NCBI RefSeq assembly: GCF_031432425.1
Contig: NZ_JAVKPH010000004.1
Location: 181,135-245,134, forward strand
Origin: Ruixingdingia sedimenti
GTDB lineage: Bacteria > Pseudomonadota > Alphaproteobacteria > Rhodobacterales > Rhodobacteraceae
Direction: 5' to 3'
Length of the DNA: 64,000 nt
Part shown: positions 23,860 to 34,085 of the stretch, piece after piece
Layout: every line of letters starts with the position of its first letter
Numbering within the stretch: position 1 is the stretch's first letter
Program-made: the position numbers and the translations under genes
Notes under the pieces: generated by a model
Seen by the model: only the letters and a program-made list of their open reading frames with translations
The model's database searches: none
What the model was told of the DNA's origin: nothing

Positions 23860-26319
23860 TCAGGTGCCGCGCGGTTTCGCGCGCAGGGTCGGGTCGGCGG
23901 CGGTCGGGTCTTCGGGCCAGGGGTGGCGGGGATAGCGGCCGCGCATGTCCTTGCGCACCTCGCCGTAGCTGCCGGTCCAGAAGCCGGGCAGGTCGGTCGT
24001 CACCGCAATGGGCTTGCCGCCCGGCGACAGCAGCGTCAGCCGCAGGGGGCGGCGGTCGGGGCCGGCCACGGGATGCGCCGTCTGGCCGAAGAGTTCCTGC
24101 AACCGCAGTTCCACCCCCGGGGTTTCGGCGTCGTAGTCGATGGGCACGCGGCGCCCCAGGGGCGTGGTGAAATGCGCCGGGAAGGCGCGGTCGATGGCCT
24201 GACAGGCATCCCAGCCCAGATGGCCCCTCAGGGCCTCGGTCAGGTCCAGCGCGCGCAGGTCGGCGCGGCTGCGCAGGCCGGCAAGGTGCGGCAACAGCCA
24301 GTCCCCGGCCCCCGCCAGCAGGCTGGCGTCGTCCAGCGGCGGCAGGTCCATCCCGGCGGCGCGGCAGGCCTCTGCCCGCGCGCGCAGGCGGGCGGCGGCG
24401 GGGGCCCAGGGCAGACCCTCGTCGCGCAGCCCTTCCAGCGCCGCCAGGGCCAGCGCCTCGGGCGGCGCGTCGGGCCAGGTGCGGTCGTCGAGCACCAATG
24501 CCCACAGCCGTTCCTGCCGCCGGGCGGTCACGCGGCCTTCGCGGCGGGACCACGCGCAGGTATCCACCCATGCGATCCGGTCGGCGTAGAGCGCGCGCAG
24601 TTCGCCTTCCGTCACCGGCACCGCCTGCCGGATGCCCGCCTCGCGCGTGTCGCCGTCGAGGTCGGTCGCCACGATCAGCCGCGCGCCCGCCAGCGGTGTG
24701 CCCGGCGCCATCGCCGCGCCCTTGCCGCCCGACAGCACCCACCGCGGCGCATCGCCCTTGCGGCGCAGCCCGATCCGGTCGGGATAGGCCAGCGCCGCCA
24801 TCGCGCCGGGGGAAAGGGGGGCGCGGCTTTCGGGGGCCATGCGTGCCAGCCGCTTCGCCTCGGCCCGGATCCGCTCTGCCGCATCGGCGTTCACCCGCCA
24901 GGGGTGGCGGTCGGCATAGGCGCGGGGGTTTTCCAGCGCCAGCAGGCGCAGGCCCAGATCGGGCGGCGCGCCCGTCAGCGGGTCGCGTTCCGACAACAGC
25001 GCCGCCGGCATCGCCGCCTGCCGCCCCGCCGTCAGCAGCATATGCCCGAGCCGCGGGTGCAGCGGCAGCGCCGCCAGCGCCCGCCCGTGATCGGTGATCC
25101 GCCCCCCGCCGTCCAGCGCGCCGAGGCGGGACAGCAGCGCCCGCGCCTCTGCCAGCGCGGGGGCGGGGGGCGGGGTCAGGAAGGCCAGCCCCGTGTCCGA
25201 GCCCCACAGCGCCAGTTCCAGCGCCAGCCCGGCCAGATCGGCGGCGGCGATTTCCGGCGGCGGATGGGCGGGCAGGGCGCCTTCCTCGGCCCGCGCCCAC
25301 AGCCGGTAGCAGACCCCCGGCGCCACGCGCCCGGCGCGGCCGCGGCGCTGTTCGGCCTCGGCCCGGCTCACCCGTTCCGTCACCAGCCGGGTCATGCCCG
25401 AACCGGAGTCGAACCGCGCGCGCCGCGCCCGGCCTGCATCCACCACCACGCGGATGCCCGGAATGGTCAGCGAGGTTTCCGCGATCGCGGTCGCCAGCAC
25501 CACCTTGCGCCCCGCCCCACCATCCGCCAGCACCGCGCGCTGCGCGCCGAAGGCCATCGCGCCGTAAAGGGGCAGCACCCGCGCATCCCCGGGCAGGCGG
25601 TCGCGCAGGGCGGATTCGACCTGACGGATTTCGCGTTCGCCCGGCAGGAACACCAGCACCCCGCCCTCGGTTTCGGCACAGGCCTGTTCGACCAGCGCCG
25701 CGGCCTCGGCCACCAGCCGGGCGGCGGCGGGCAGCGGGCGGGGCAGCCAGCGGGTATCCACCGGAAAGGCGCGGCCCTCGGCCGTCACCACCGGGGCATC
25801 GCCCATCAGCGCCGCCACCGGCGCCGCATCCAGCGTCGCCGACATCACCACCACCACCAGATCCTCGCGCAGCGCAGCGCGGCTTTCCAGCACCAGCGCC
25901 AGCCCCAGATCGGCGTTCAGCGAACGTTCGTGGAATTCGTCGAAGATCACCGCGCCGATGCCGTCAAGGCCCGGGTCCGACTGGATCATGCGGGTCAGGA
26001 TCCCTTCCGTCACCACCTCGATCCGGGTGGCGGCGGAGACCTTCGCCTCGCCCCGGATGCGATAGCCGACGGTGCGGCCCACGGGCTCGCCCAGGGTTTC
26101 GGCCATCCGTTCGGCGGCGGCACGGGCGGCAAGGCGGCGGGGTTCCAGCATCACGATGCGGCCCTGCACCGCGGGCAACAGCGCCAGCGGCACCCGCGTC
26201 GTCTTGCCCGCGCCGGGGGGCGCCTGAAGCACCGCCAGCCCGCGCGCCGCCACCGCGTCCAGCACCGCGGGCAGCACCGCCTCGATGGGCAGCGGAGGGG
26301 AATCGTCGGATCGTGTCAC
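23860..26319 (-). CDS. hrpB: ATP-dependent helicase HrpB
   Basis: 819 residues, a DEAH-box helicase of the HrpB family, cytoplasmic. Helicase motifs: LQAPPGAGKTTRVPLALL near residue 35 (Walker A), VIFDEFHERSLNADLGLAL near 115 (DEFH in place of DEAH, normal for HrpB), VVVMSATLDAAPV near 148, and the motif V/VI region VSRAEAEQRRGRAGRVAPG near 315. The C-terminal HrpB-specific region runs to a basic end (DMRGRYPRHPWPEDPTAADP), which is diagnostic. Its cellular substrate is not known. Its start is 7 bases after the stop of the DUF3108 gene, suggesting cotranscription. Confidence 0.95.
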   Translation of the reverse strand: MTRSDDSPPLPIEAVLPAVLDAVAARGLAVLQAPPGAGKTTRVPLALLPAVQGRIVMLEPRRLAARAAAERMAETLGEPVGRTVGYRIRGEAKVSAATRIEVVTEGILTRMIQSDPGLDGIGAVIFDEFHERSLNADLGLALVLESRAALREDLVVVVMSATLDAAPVAALMGDAPVVTAEGRAFPVDTRWLPRPLPAAARLVAEAAALVEQACAETEGGVLVFLPGEREIRQVESALRDRLPGDARVLPLYGAMAFGAQRAVLADGGAGRKVVLATAIAETSLTIPGIRVVVDAGRARRARFDSGSGMTRLVTERVSRAEAEQRRGRAGRVAPGVCYRLWARAEEGALPAHPPPEIAAADLAGLALELALWGSDTGLAFLTPPPAPALAEARALLSRLGALDGGGRITDHGRALAALPLHPRLGHMLLTAGRQAAMPAALLSERDPLTGAPPDLGLRLLALENPRAYADRHPWRVNADAAERIRAEAKRLARMAPESRAPLSPGAMAALAYPDRIGLRRKGDAPRWVLSGGKGAAMAPGTPLAGARLIVATDLDGDTREAGIRQAVPVTEGELRALYADRIAWVDTCAWSRREGRVTARRQERLWALVLDDRTWPDAPPEALALAALEGLRDEGLPWAPAAARLRARAEACRAAGMDLPPLDDASLLAGAGDWLLPHLAGLRSRADLRALDLTEALRGHLGWDACQAIDRAFPAHFTTPLGRRVPIDYDAETPGVELRLQELFGQTAHPVAGPDRRPLRLTLLSPGGKPIAVTTDLPGFWTGSYGEVRKDMRGRYPRHPWPEDPTAADPTLRAKPRGT

Positions 26320-26326
26320 CCGACCC

Positions 26327-27046
26327 TTATCGCCGTTTCAGCGTGGCCTTGCCATAGAGCGTGTCCATCGCCACCTCGACCACGCGCATGCGCCCCTCGC
26401 CGGCGGGCGCATAGGTCAGCGTGAAGGGAAAGCGCACCTTTTCCGCCATTTCCTTGTCGGAAAAGCCCGCGATGCGGCGGTATTCGCCCGAACAGGTCAC
26501 ACGCTCGCCCTGCGTGACGGGGGCCGACAGGCGCAGCTCGCTCCGCCGCCGGCCGTCGAACATGGTGACATTGGTGGTGCAGACCTCTGCCGCGGGCACG
26601 TCGCGCAATGTGGCGTAAAGCGCCGTGAGCGGATCGACGGTGCCCTTCTGCGTCGCCGGGTCCACGTCGTTGGGGCGCGGCGCGCGCACCGGTGTGGCCG
26701 ATTCGACCTGCGGCACGCCCCGCACCCACCGCATGACCGAGGTGGACTGCCGCTTGCCGGTATCGGCATCCTCGCGGTAGCGCGCGGGCGACAGGCGGGG
26801 GCCCGCCACCGTGCCCTCGACCTCTGCGTCGTAGCGGACCTTGCGCACCATGGCGACCAGCCCGCCGCTTTTCAGCACCCCGCGCACGGCATAGCTGCGC
26901 CCGTTCTCGACCCCCGAAAAGGTCAGCTGCCCGGCGGTCAGCCCCCGCAGAACAAGGTCGAACGTGCCCTCGCTGCGGGTCTGGGCCAGCACGGCGGCGG
27001 GGGCGGCAAGGGCGATCAGCCCGGTCAGAAGCAATGTACGGATCAT
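26327..27046 (-). CDS. DUF3108-domain periplasmic protein
   Basis: 239 residues with a Sec signal peptide (LLLTGLIALAAPAAVLAQ). The mature part matches the DUF3108 beta-rich domain: GTFDLVLRGLTAGQLTFSG, then YAVRGVLKSGGLVAMVRKVRYDAEVEG and a C-terminal TYAPAGEGRMRVVEVAMDTLYG. Its function is unknown; related proteins are periplasmic and single-domain. It lies just upstream of hrpB on the same strand, a conserved-looking pair with no obvious functional link, and is divergent from meaB. Confidence 0.82.
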   Translation of the reverse strand: MIRTLLLTGLIALAAPAAVLAQTRSEGTFDLVLRGLTAGQLTFSGVENGRSYAVRGVLKSGGLVAMVRKVRYDAEVEGTVAGPRLSPARYREDADTGKRQSTSVMRWVRGVPQVESATPVRAPRPNDVDPATQKGTVDPLTALYATLRDVPAAEVCTTNVTMFDGRRRSELRLSAPVTQGERVTCSGEYRRIAGFSDKEMAEKVRFPFTLTYAPAGEGRMRVVEVAMDTLYGKATLKRR

Positions 27047-27208
27047 GGTTCCTGTCCTCGCCTGTGCCGGCGGTCTCTCGCGTCCCGCCTTCCCGCTGCG
27101 GCCCTTTGTCCGGCATGGGGTCTGGACATGGGCATGAAGATGCGTCCAGAAAACCCCCGAGCCGTCAACCGCGATGACAATCGCGTCAGCAGGACCCCGC
27201 CGGAAGCC

Positions 27209-28273
27209 ATGACCGACGTGAACGACCTAGCCCTGCGCCTTGTGGAAGGCGACCGCCGCGCGCTGGCCCGCGCGATCACACTGGTGGAAAGCCGCCGCGC
27301 CGACCACCGCGTGCAGGCGGCGGAATTGCTGGACCGCGTGGGCCGCACCGGGCGGCAGGCGCTGCGCATCGGGCTGTCGGGCACGCCGGGGGTGGGGAAA
27401 TCGACCTTCATCGAATCCTTCGGCATGATGCTGGTGGGGCAGGGGCTGCGCGTCGCCGTGCTGGCCGTGGACCCGAGTTCGGCGCGCACCGGGGGCTCCA
27501 TCCTCGGCGACAAGACGCGGATGGAACGGCTGACCCGCGAACGCGCGGCCTTCATCCGCCCCTCGCCCAGCCAGACCCATCTGGGCGGCGTCGCGCGGCG
27601 CACGCGCGAGGCGGTGGCGCTGTGCGAGGCCGCGGGCTTCGACGTGGTGCTGATCGAGACCGTGGGCGTCGGCCAGTCGGAAACCATGGTGGCGCAGATG
27701 TGCGACCTGTTCGTGCTGCTGCTGGCGCCTGCGGGGGGCGACGAATTGCAGGGCGTCAAGCGCGGCATCATGGAAATGGCCGACCTGATCCTTGTCAACA
27801 AGGCCGATGGCGACCTGAAACCGGCGGCGATGCGCACCGTGTCGGATTACACCGGCGCGCTGCGCCTGTTGCGCCGCCGCCCGCAGGACCCGGCGGATTT
27901 CCCCAAGGCCATCCCCGTTTCCGCCCTTGCCGAAGAGGGGCTGGCGCGGGCCTGGGACGAAATGCGCACGCTGGCCGACTGGCGCAGACAGAACGGCCAT
28001 TGGGCGGCATGCCGCGCCGATCAGGCCCGCCACTGGTTCGAGGCCGAGGTCCGCGACGGCCTGCTCGCCCGGCTGACCGAGGATCCCGGGATCCGCGCCG
28101 CCATGCGCGCGATGGGCGAGGCCGTGGCCGACGGCCGCATGGCCCCCGCGGCGGCGGCCGACCGCATGCTCGCCCGCCTGCGGGGACTGGGCGTGGCAGA
28201 GGATGCGGCGGGGGACCGGACGGGGGACGGGGCGGGGGATGAATCGCTTGACGCCCCCCGCGTTTGCCCCTAA
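27209..28273 (+). CDS. meaB: methylmalonyl-CoA mutase-associated GTPase MeaB
   Basis: 354 residues, a G3E-family GTPase that loads and protects the adenosylcobalamin of methylmalonyl-CoA mutase. Motifs: LSGTPGVGKSTFIESFG near residue 54 (Walker A), VLAVDPSSARTGGSILGDKTRM near 87, ETVGVGQSE near 148 and LILVNKADGDL near 192 (NKxD). The ATG at 27209 is the first with a GGAAG site. The last ~25 residues come from a G-rich stretch with near-repeats (GDRTGDGAGDES) and look like a lineage-specific extension. No mutase gene is in the window. Confidence 0.94.
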   Translation: MTDVNDLALRLVEGDRRALARAITLVESRRADHRVQAAELLDRVGRTGRQALRIGLSGTPGVGKSTFIESFGMMLVGQGLRVAVLAVDPSSARTGGSILGDKTRMERLTRERAAFIRPSPSQTHLGGVARRTREAVALCEAAGFDVVLIETVGVGQSETMVAQMCDLFVLLLAPAGGDELQGVKRGIMEMADLILVNKADGDLKPAAMRTVSDYTGALRLLRRRPQDPADFPKAIPVSALAEEGLARAWDEMRTLADWRRQNGHWAACRADQARHWFEAEVRDGLLARLTEDPGIRAAMRAMGEAVADGRMAPAAAADRMLARLRGLGVAEDAAGDRTGDGAGDESLDAPRVCP

Positions 28274-28369
28274 ACGGCGCGGATGATATTCGGGCCGCGC
28301 GCACCGCAGGGGCGGCGCCTTTGCCTCTAACGGGTCCGTCAGGGCCGCACGAAGAACAAGGAACTCGAC

Positions 28370-28657
28370 ATGTCGCGCGTCTGCGAACTGAGCGGTAAGG
28401 GCCCGATGACGGGCAACACCGTGAGCCACGCCAACAACAAGTCCCGGCGCCGCTTCCTGCCCAACCTGAACGAGGTCACGCTGATCTCCGACACGCTTGG
28501 CCAGTCGTTCCGCCTGCGCATCTCGGCCGCGGCGCTGCGCACCGTGGACCATCGCGGGGGCCTCGACGCCTTCCTCGCCAAGGCGAAGGACGACGAACTG
28601 TCGCCCCGCGCGCTGAAGATCAAGCGCGACATCGAAAAGGCCGGCGCCGCCGCCTGA
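28370..28657 (+). CDS. rpmB: 50S ribosomal protein L28
   Basis: 95 residues, usual for alphaproteobacterial L28, a large-subunit ribosomal protein. The start MSRVCELSGKGPMTGNTVSHA and the basic NNKSRRRFLPNL segment are characteristic, and the C-terminal part (TVDHRGGLDAFLAKAKDDELSP) is the alphaproteobacterial extension. GGAACTCGACATG shows a GGA site. It is monocistronic, followed by a terminator. Confidence 0.97.
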   Translation: MSRVCELSGKGPMTGNTVSHANNKSRRRFLPNLNEVTLISDTLGQSFRLRISAAALRTVDHRGGLDAFLAKAKDDELSPRALKIKRDIEKAGAAA

Positions 28658-28679
28658 GGCCGCCCATCCGGGATGACGG

Positions 28680-28708
28680 GGCCCTGCCGCAGCCGCGGCG
28701 GGGCCTTT
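28680..28708 (+). terminator. Rho-independent terminator after rpmB
   Basis: GGCCCTGCCGC-type arm (28680-28690) pairs with GCGGCGGGGCC (28695-28705), with one mismatch, around AGCC, and is followed by TTTC. Confidence 0.75.
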
Positions 28709-28755
28709 CGCTTTGGCCCCTTCCGCCGCGTGGCCACCTGGGCTATGGCTGGGGC

Positions 28756-29106
28756 ATGACCCGGCTGCGCCCCCTTCTGACGCTTCTGCTCGCCGCCGCG
28801 CTGGCCTGGGCCGGCGTGACGATGGCGGTGGCGCGCGGGCAGGCGCCCATGGCCGAACGGATGGTGATCTGTTCGGGCTATGGCATGGTGGTGGTGGACC
28901 TCGACGCAGAGGGCAACCCCGTCGGCCCGGTCCATCTGTGCCCCGACTGCACGCTGGCGCTGCTGCCCGGGCCGCTGGCCGCCCCCGCGGCGCCCCGGCC
29001 CGCGCCGCGCCTGCTGCACCGGCTGCTGCCGCCCGCGGCCCCCGCATCGGCCGGAAAGGCGGTGGAAACCCCCCGCGCCCGCGGCCCGCCGCCGGTTTCC
29101 CTCTGA
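28756..29106 (+). CDS. hypothetical exported protein with CxxC (DUF2946-like)
   Basis: 116 residues. An N-terminal hydrophobic segment (LLTLLLAAALAWAGVTMAVA) acts as signal or anchor. The middle has a Cys in MVICSGYGMVVVDLD and a CPDC motif in PVHLCPDCTLALLPG, separated by ~25 residues, a pattern like DUF2946 proteins found beside copper genes. The C-terminal third is Pro/Ala-rich and low in complexity. It lies 33 bases before a PCu(A)C copper chaperone gene, so a role in periplasmic copper binding or delivery is plausible but unproven. Confidence 0.65.
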   Translation: MTRLRPLLTLLLAAALAWAGVTMAVARGQAPMAERMVICSGYGMVVVDLDAEGNPVGPVHLCPDCTLALLPGPLAAPAAPRPAPRLLHRLLPPAAPASAGKAVETPRARGPPPVSL

Positions 29107-29139
29107 CCGCAATCCAACCGATCAGAACAGGAAACCGAC

Positions 29140-29613
29140 ATGAAACCGATGACTTCGATTCTGGCCGCCGCCGCGCTGGCCCTTTCCGCCCTTGCCGCGC
29201 AGGCCCATGACGGGCTGGCGATCAAGGATGCCTATGCCCGCAGCGCCGGCCCCGGCGCGCAGACCGGCGCCGCCTTCATGGTGATCGAGAACCATACCGC
29301 CGCCGATGACCGCCTTGTATCCGCCGCCTCGGATGCCGCCGCAAAGGTGGAACTGCACACCCACAGGGAAGAGAACGGCGTGATGAAGATGGTCCATGTC
29401 GAGGAAGGCTTCGCCATCCCCGCCCATGGCAGCCACGCCCTTGCCCGCGGGGGCGACCATGTGATGCTGATGGGGCTGACCCGCGACCTCGCGCAGGGCG
29501 ACACGATCACCGTGACGCTGACCTTCGAGACGGCCGGCGAGATGGTGGTCGAGATCCCGGTGGACAACGACCGCAAGGCCGACCACGGCGGCGCGATGAA
29601 GCACAACCACTGA
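29140..29613 (+). CDS. periplasmic copper chaperone PCu(A)C
   Basis: 157 residues with a Sec signal (LAAAALALSALAAQAHD). The copper site follows the family form: His in VELHTH (~residue 69), Met in GVMKMVHVE, and later His and Met in GDHVMLMGL, the HxnMx21HxM pattern. PCu(A)C proteins deliver Cu(I) to the CuA site of cytochrome c oxidase in the periplasm. The tail is His-rich (KADHGGAMKHNH), which may add metal capacity. It is downstream of a CxxC protein and convergent with cobB across a bidirectional terminator. Confidence 0.93.
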   Translation: MKPMTSILAAAALALSALAAQAHDGLAIKDAYARSAGPGAQTGAAFMVIENHTAADDRLVSAASDAAAKVELHTHREENGVMKMVHVEEGFAIPAHGSHALARGGDHVMLMGLTRDLAQGDTITVTLTFETAGEMVVEIPVDNDRKADHGGAMKHNH

Positions 29614-29620
29614 CACCGGC

Positions 29621-29643
29621 AGGGGCGCCCTGGCGGCGCCCCT
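29621..29643. terminator. bidirectional terminator
   Basis: AGGGGCGCC (29621-29629) and GGCGCCCCT (29635-29643) form a perfect 9-bp stem with a CTGGC loop between the convergent copper-chaperone and cobB genes. There are no long T-runs. Confidence 0.6.
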
Positions 29644-30335
29644 CAGCCCACCAGTTCCGCCACCCAGTCCGGCACGATCACGCCCGCCGGTCCGAACCGC
29701 GCCGCGTCGAAATCGCTGGCGGTGGCCGAAGGCTCCAGATTCAGCTCCAGCGTCCGCGCGCCCGCCTGCGCGGCCTCCTGCACGAAACCGGCGGCGGGAT
29801 AGACATGGCCCGAGGTGCCGATGGCCACGAACAGGTCCGCCGCCCGCAGCGCCTTCGCGATCCGGTCCATGTGATAGGGATATTCCCCGAACCAGACCAC
29901 ATCGGGCCGCACCGCCCGCGCCGCGCAGGCCGGGCAGGAATCGCCGGGCGCCATCGCCGCGGGTGCAGGCCAGCGCGCCCCGCAGGCTGCGCAAAGCGCC
30001 TGCGCCAGTTCGCCATGCATGTGCAGCACATCGCGGCTGCCCGCACGCTCGTGCAGGTCGTCGACGTTCTGGGTGACGATCAGCACCGCGCCCGGCCAGT
30101 CCCGTTCCAGCCGCGCCAGCGCGCGATGCGCCGCATTCGGCGCGGCCGCCCGCGCATTCGCCCGCCGCGCGTTGTAGAATTCATGCACCAGCGCCGGATC
30201 GCGCGCGAATCCCCCGGGCGTCGCCACCGCGTTCAGGTCGTAGCGGGACCAGAGCCCGTCCCCGTCGCGAAAGGTGCCGAGCCCGCTTTCCGCCGAAATC
30301 CCGGCCCCGGTCAGGATGACGATGCGTTCAGCCAT
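29643..30335 (-). CDS. cobB: NAD-dependent protein deacylase (sirtuin)
   Basis: 230 residues, class III sirtuin. Motifs: LTGAGISAESGLGTFR near residue 7 (NAD site), TQNVDDLHERAGS near 96, catalytic His in LHMHGEL near 113, a zinc site CAAC...CPAC (120-145) and VAIGTSGHVYPAAG near 180. EFYNARR near 53 has the Tyr and Arg that in SIRT5/CobB recognise succinyl- and malonyl-lysine, so desuccinylation is likely as well as deacetylation. The ATG at 30335 gives MAERIVILTGAG; a GTG three codons upstream is an alternative. A palindromic repeat lies just upstream. Confidence 0.93.
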   Translation of the reverse strand: MAERIVILTGAGISAESGLGTFRDGDGLWSRYDLNAVATPGGFARDPALVHEFYNARRANARAAAPNAAHRALARLERDWPGAVLIVTQNVDDLHERAGSRDVLHMHGELAQALCAACGARWPAPAAMAPGDSCPACAARAVRPDVVWFGEYPYHMDRIAKALRAADLFVAIGTSGHVYPAAGFVQEAAQAGARTLELNLEPSATASDFDAARFGPAGVIVPDWVAELVG

Positions 30336-30349
30336 GCCGGACACCGCGT

Positions 30350-30405
30350 GGCTTCATCTTGCCCCAAATACTCCGGGGGTCCGGGGGCTGGCCCCCGGCG
30401 CCGCC
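30350..30405. repeat. palindromic repeat, copy 9, upstream of cobB
   Basis: GGCTTCATCTTGCCCC then AAATACTCCGGGGGTCC, followed by a GGGGGC/GCCCCC hairpin. The first half is the inverse of the GGAGTATT/GATGAAGCC block of copies 4, 5, 8 and 12; the second half matches the tail of the CTTTCTGTCC-type copies. It lies between cobB and a small secreted-protein gene on the same strand. Confidence 0.65.
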
Positions 30406-30426
30406 CTCGACGCAGCCGAAAGCGTC

Positions 30427-30732
30427 TCAGCCCGCGCACATCCCCTCGGCCGCCGAGATGAACGACCGGTACCGCTGCCAGAACTCGTTGTCGGCGTTGG
30501 ATTTCGACATGCGCACTTCCTGCGCCTGATGCGGGTCGCGGAAAAAGCCCGCGGCGCGGCGCTGGTCGGCATTGCGCAGCGTCATGTCGGCGGCCTGCTG
30601 GATGCAGCCGCAAAGCGCGCGGTTGCCGCGGGATCGGTCGGACTGGATGCAGGCGTTTTCGATCGCGCCCGCGTGAACGGCCACCGGGGCGGTTATCGCC
30701 AGCAGCGTGGCGGCAAGGATCAGTTTCTTCAT
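30427..30732 (-). CDS. small secreted cysteine-containing protein
   Basis: 101 residues with a signal peptide (LILAATLLAITAPVAVHAGA). The mature part has four Cys: ENACIQSD, LCGCIQQAAD and a final GMCAG. The CGCIQQAAD...TLRNADQRRAAGFFRDP layout recurs in short periplasmic proteins of Rhodobacteraceae, but no function is known to me. The cysteines probably form disulfides. GAGGCACGAGC precedes the ATG. The gene is separated from cobB by a palindromic repeat and may be transcribed with it. Confidence 0.72.
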   Translation of the reverse strand: MKKLILAATLLAITAPVAVHAGAIENACIQSDRSRGNRALCGCIQQAADMTLRNADQRRAAGFFRDPHQAQEVRMSKSNADNEFWQRYRSFISAAEGMCAG

Positions 30733-30994
30733 GCTCGTGCCTCTTGGCGCAGGGCAGGGCGATGCCGGCCCCGTCTGGTTCTGACGTCCTGTCTGCCCGT
30801 TACCATGCCAAAAAACCGCCCCTCAGGCAACGCGCGCGATGCCGCGCCGGGCCGGGACAAGGGGCTGTGCCCGGGGCGCGCGCCGCCCCAAGATCGGCCA
30901 TCCCCCGCGCCCGCCCGCGCAGCGAATCACCCGGCCATGCCGTCCCGCTCCAAGCGCCGCTTGACCGGCCCCCAAAACCCGCTCATATGCGCGC

Positions 30995-32794
<1,800 letters not shown>

Positions 32795-32867
32795 GCGTAT
32801 CCCCCGCGCAGGGCGGCAGTGGCGGGGCAGGCCCCGACTCCCCGATCCCCGAAACATCTATCCATGC

Positions 32868-32895
32868 AAAACCCCGCCCGACCGGGCGGGGTTTT
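32868..32895. terminator. bidirectional terminator
   Basis: AAAACCCCGCCCG (32868-32880) and CGGGCGGGGTTTT (32883-32895) are perfectly complementary, giving A- and T-tracts on both sides. It serves the convergent lepA and BMP-protein genes. Confidence 0.9.
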
Positions 32896-32917
32896 CCGTT
32901 CCACCATCCGGCGGAAA

Positions 32918-34006
32918 TCAGTTGCTTTTCGGGATCTCGCCCTTGATGCCCTCGACGTAGAAATCCATCCCCGTCAGCACGGAATCCTCGGGCGTCTCGC
33001 CCTCGGCCAGCCAGTCGGACCCGTCCTGTTTCTTCAGCGGGCCGGTGAAGGGGTGGTATTCGCCCGAAGCGATCTTCGCCGCCAGCGCCTCGGCCTCGGC
33101 CTTGACTTCGGCCGGCACGGCGTCGGTGATCTCGCCGATCTGCACCTCGCCTTCGCCGATGCCGCCCCAGGTGTGGGTGCTCTCCCACGTGCCGTCCAGC
33201 GCCGCCTGCACGCGCTTGATGTAGTAGGGCGCCCAGTTGTCGATGATCGACGACACCCGCGGCGAGGGCTTGTATTCCGCCATGTCCGACGCCTGCCCGA
33301 ACCCGATCACGCCCGGGGTCTTGGCGGCCTCGGCCAGCGGCGCGGTGGAATCGGTGTGTTGCAGGATCACGTCCACGCCCTGTTCGATCAGCGCCTTGGC
33401 CGCGTCCGCCTCTTTCGCCGGGTCGAACCAGGTGTAGGCCCAGACCACCGACATCTCGACATCCGGGTTCACCTTCTTGGCGTGGATGTAGGAAGAGTTG
33501 ATGCCCTGGATCACCTCGGGGATCGGGTAGGACCCGATATAGCCGATCTTGTTCGATTTCGTCATCCGCCCGGCGATCGTGCCCATCACCGCCCGGCCCT
33601 CGTAAAAGCGCGCGTCATAGGTGGCGAGGTTCGGGGCCTGCTTGTAGCCGGTGGCATGTTCGAACTTCACGTCCGGGAACTTGGCGGCCACGTTCACCGT
33701 CGGATCCATGAAACCGAAAGAGGTGGTGAAGATCAGCTTGGCGCCCTGCAGCACCATCTGGGTCATCGCCCGTTCCGAATCCGCGCCCTCGGGCACCGAT
33801 TCCTGATAGATGGTTTCCACCCGGTCGCCGAAATGTTCCTCGACCGCCAGCCGGCCCTGGTCGTGCTGGTAGGTCCAGCCGCCATCGCCGATGGGGCCGA
33901 CGTAAATGAAGCCGATCTTGAGCTTGTCCTGCGCCAGCGCGCCGCCGGCAAGGCCGAGCGTGAGGCCGAGCGCGGTGCCCATGGCCAGAAGGGTTCTGCG
34001 GTTCAT
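32918..34006 (-). CDS. BMP-family ABC transporter substrate-binding protein
   Basis: 362 residues with a signal peptide ending in ALAQD near 26. The mature protein matches the BMP/Med family of nucleoside- and purine-binding receptors: IGFIYVGPIGDGGWTYQHDQG at its start, LIFTTSFGFMDPT, HATGYKQAPNLATYDARFYEGRAVMG and IGYIGSYPIPEVI. The Trp/Tyr-rich pocket suits aromatic bases. It is the last gene of a minus-strand block with two permeases, an ATPase and xdhABC, so the ligand is probably a purine such as xanthine, hypoxanthine or urate. There is no lipobox, as expected for a free periplasmic receptor. Confidence 0.92.
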   Translation of the reverse strand: MNRRTLLAMGTALGLTLGLAGGALAQDKLKIGFIYVGPIGDGGWTYQHDQGRLAVEEHFGDRVETIYQESVPEGADSERAMTQMVLQGAKLIFTTSFGFMDPTVNVAAKFPDVKFEHATGYKQAPNLATYDARFYEGRAVMGTIAGRMTKSNKIGYIGSYPIPEVIQGINSSYIHAKKVNPDVEMSVVWAYTWFDPAKEADAAKALIEQGVDVILQHTDSTAPLAEAAKTPGVIGFGQASDMAEYKPSPRVSSIIDNWAPYYIKRVQAALDGTWESTHTWGGIGEGEVQIGEITDAVPAEVKAEAEALAAKIASGEYHPFTGPLKKQDGSDWLAEGETPEDSVLTGMDFYVEGIKGEIPKSN

Positions 34007-34085
34007 CCGGGTTTACTCCCTGTTGGGCGGGCCGGGGGCCCGCGGGTGATGGTGGATGCGGCCGGGGCCGCGGGAAGGGGCGCCG

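Noticed and set aside
28190..28270. Near-tandem GGGGGAC repeats at the end of meaB
   Set aside because: They encode an in-frame low-complexity tail and look like slippage in G-rich DNA rather than a separate element.
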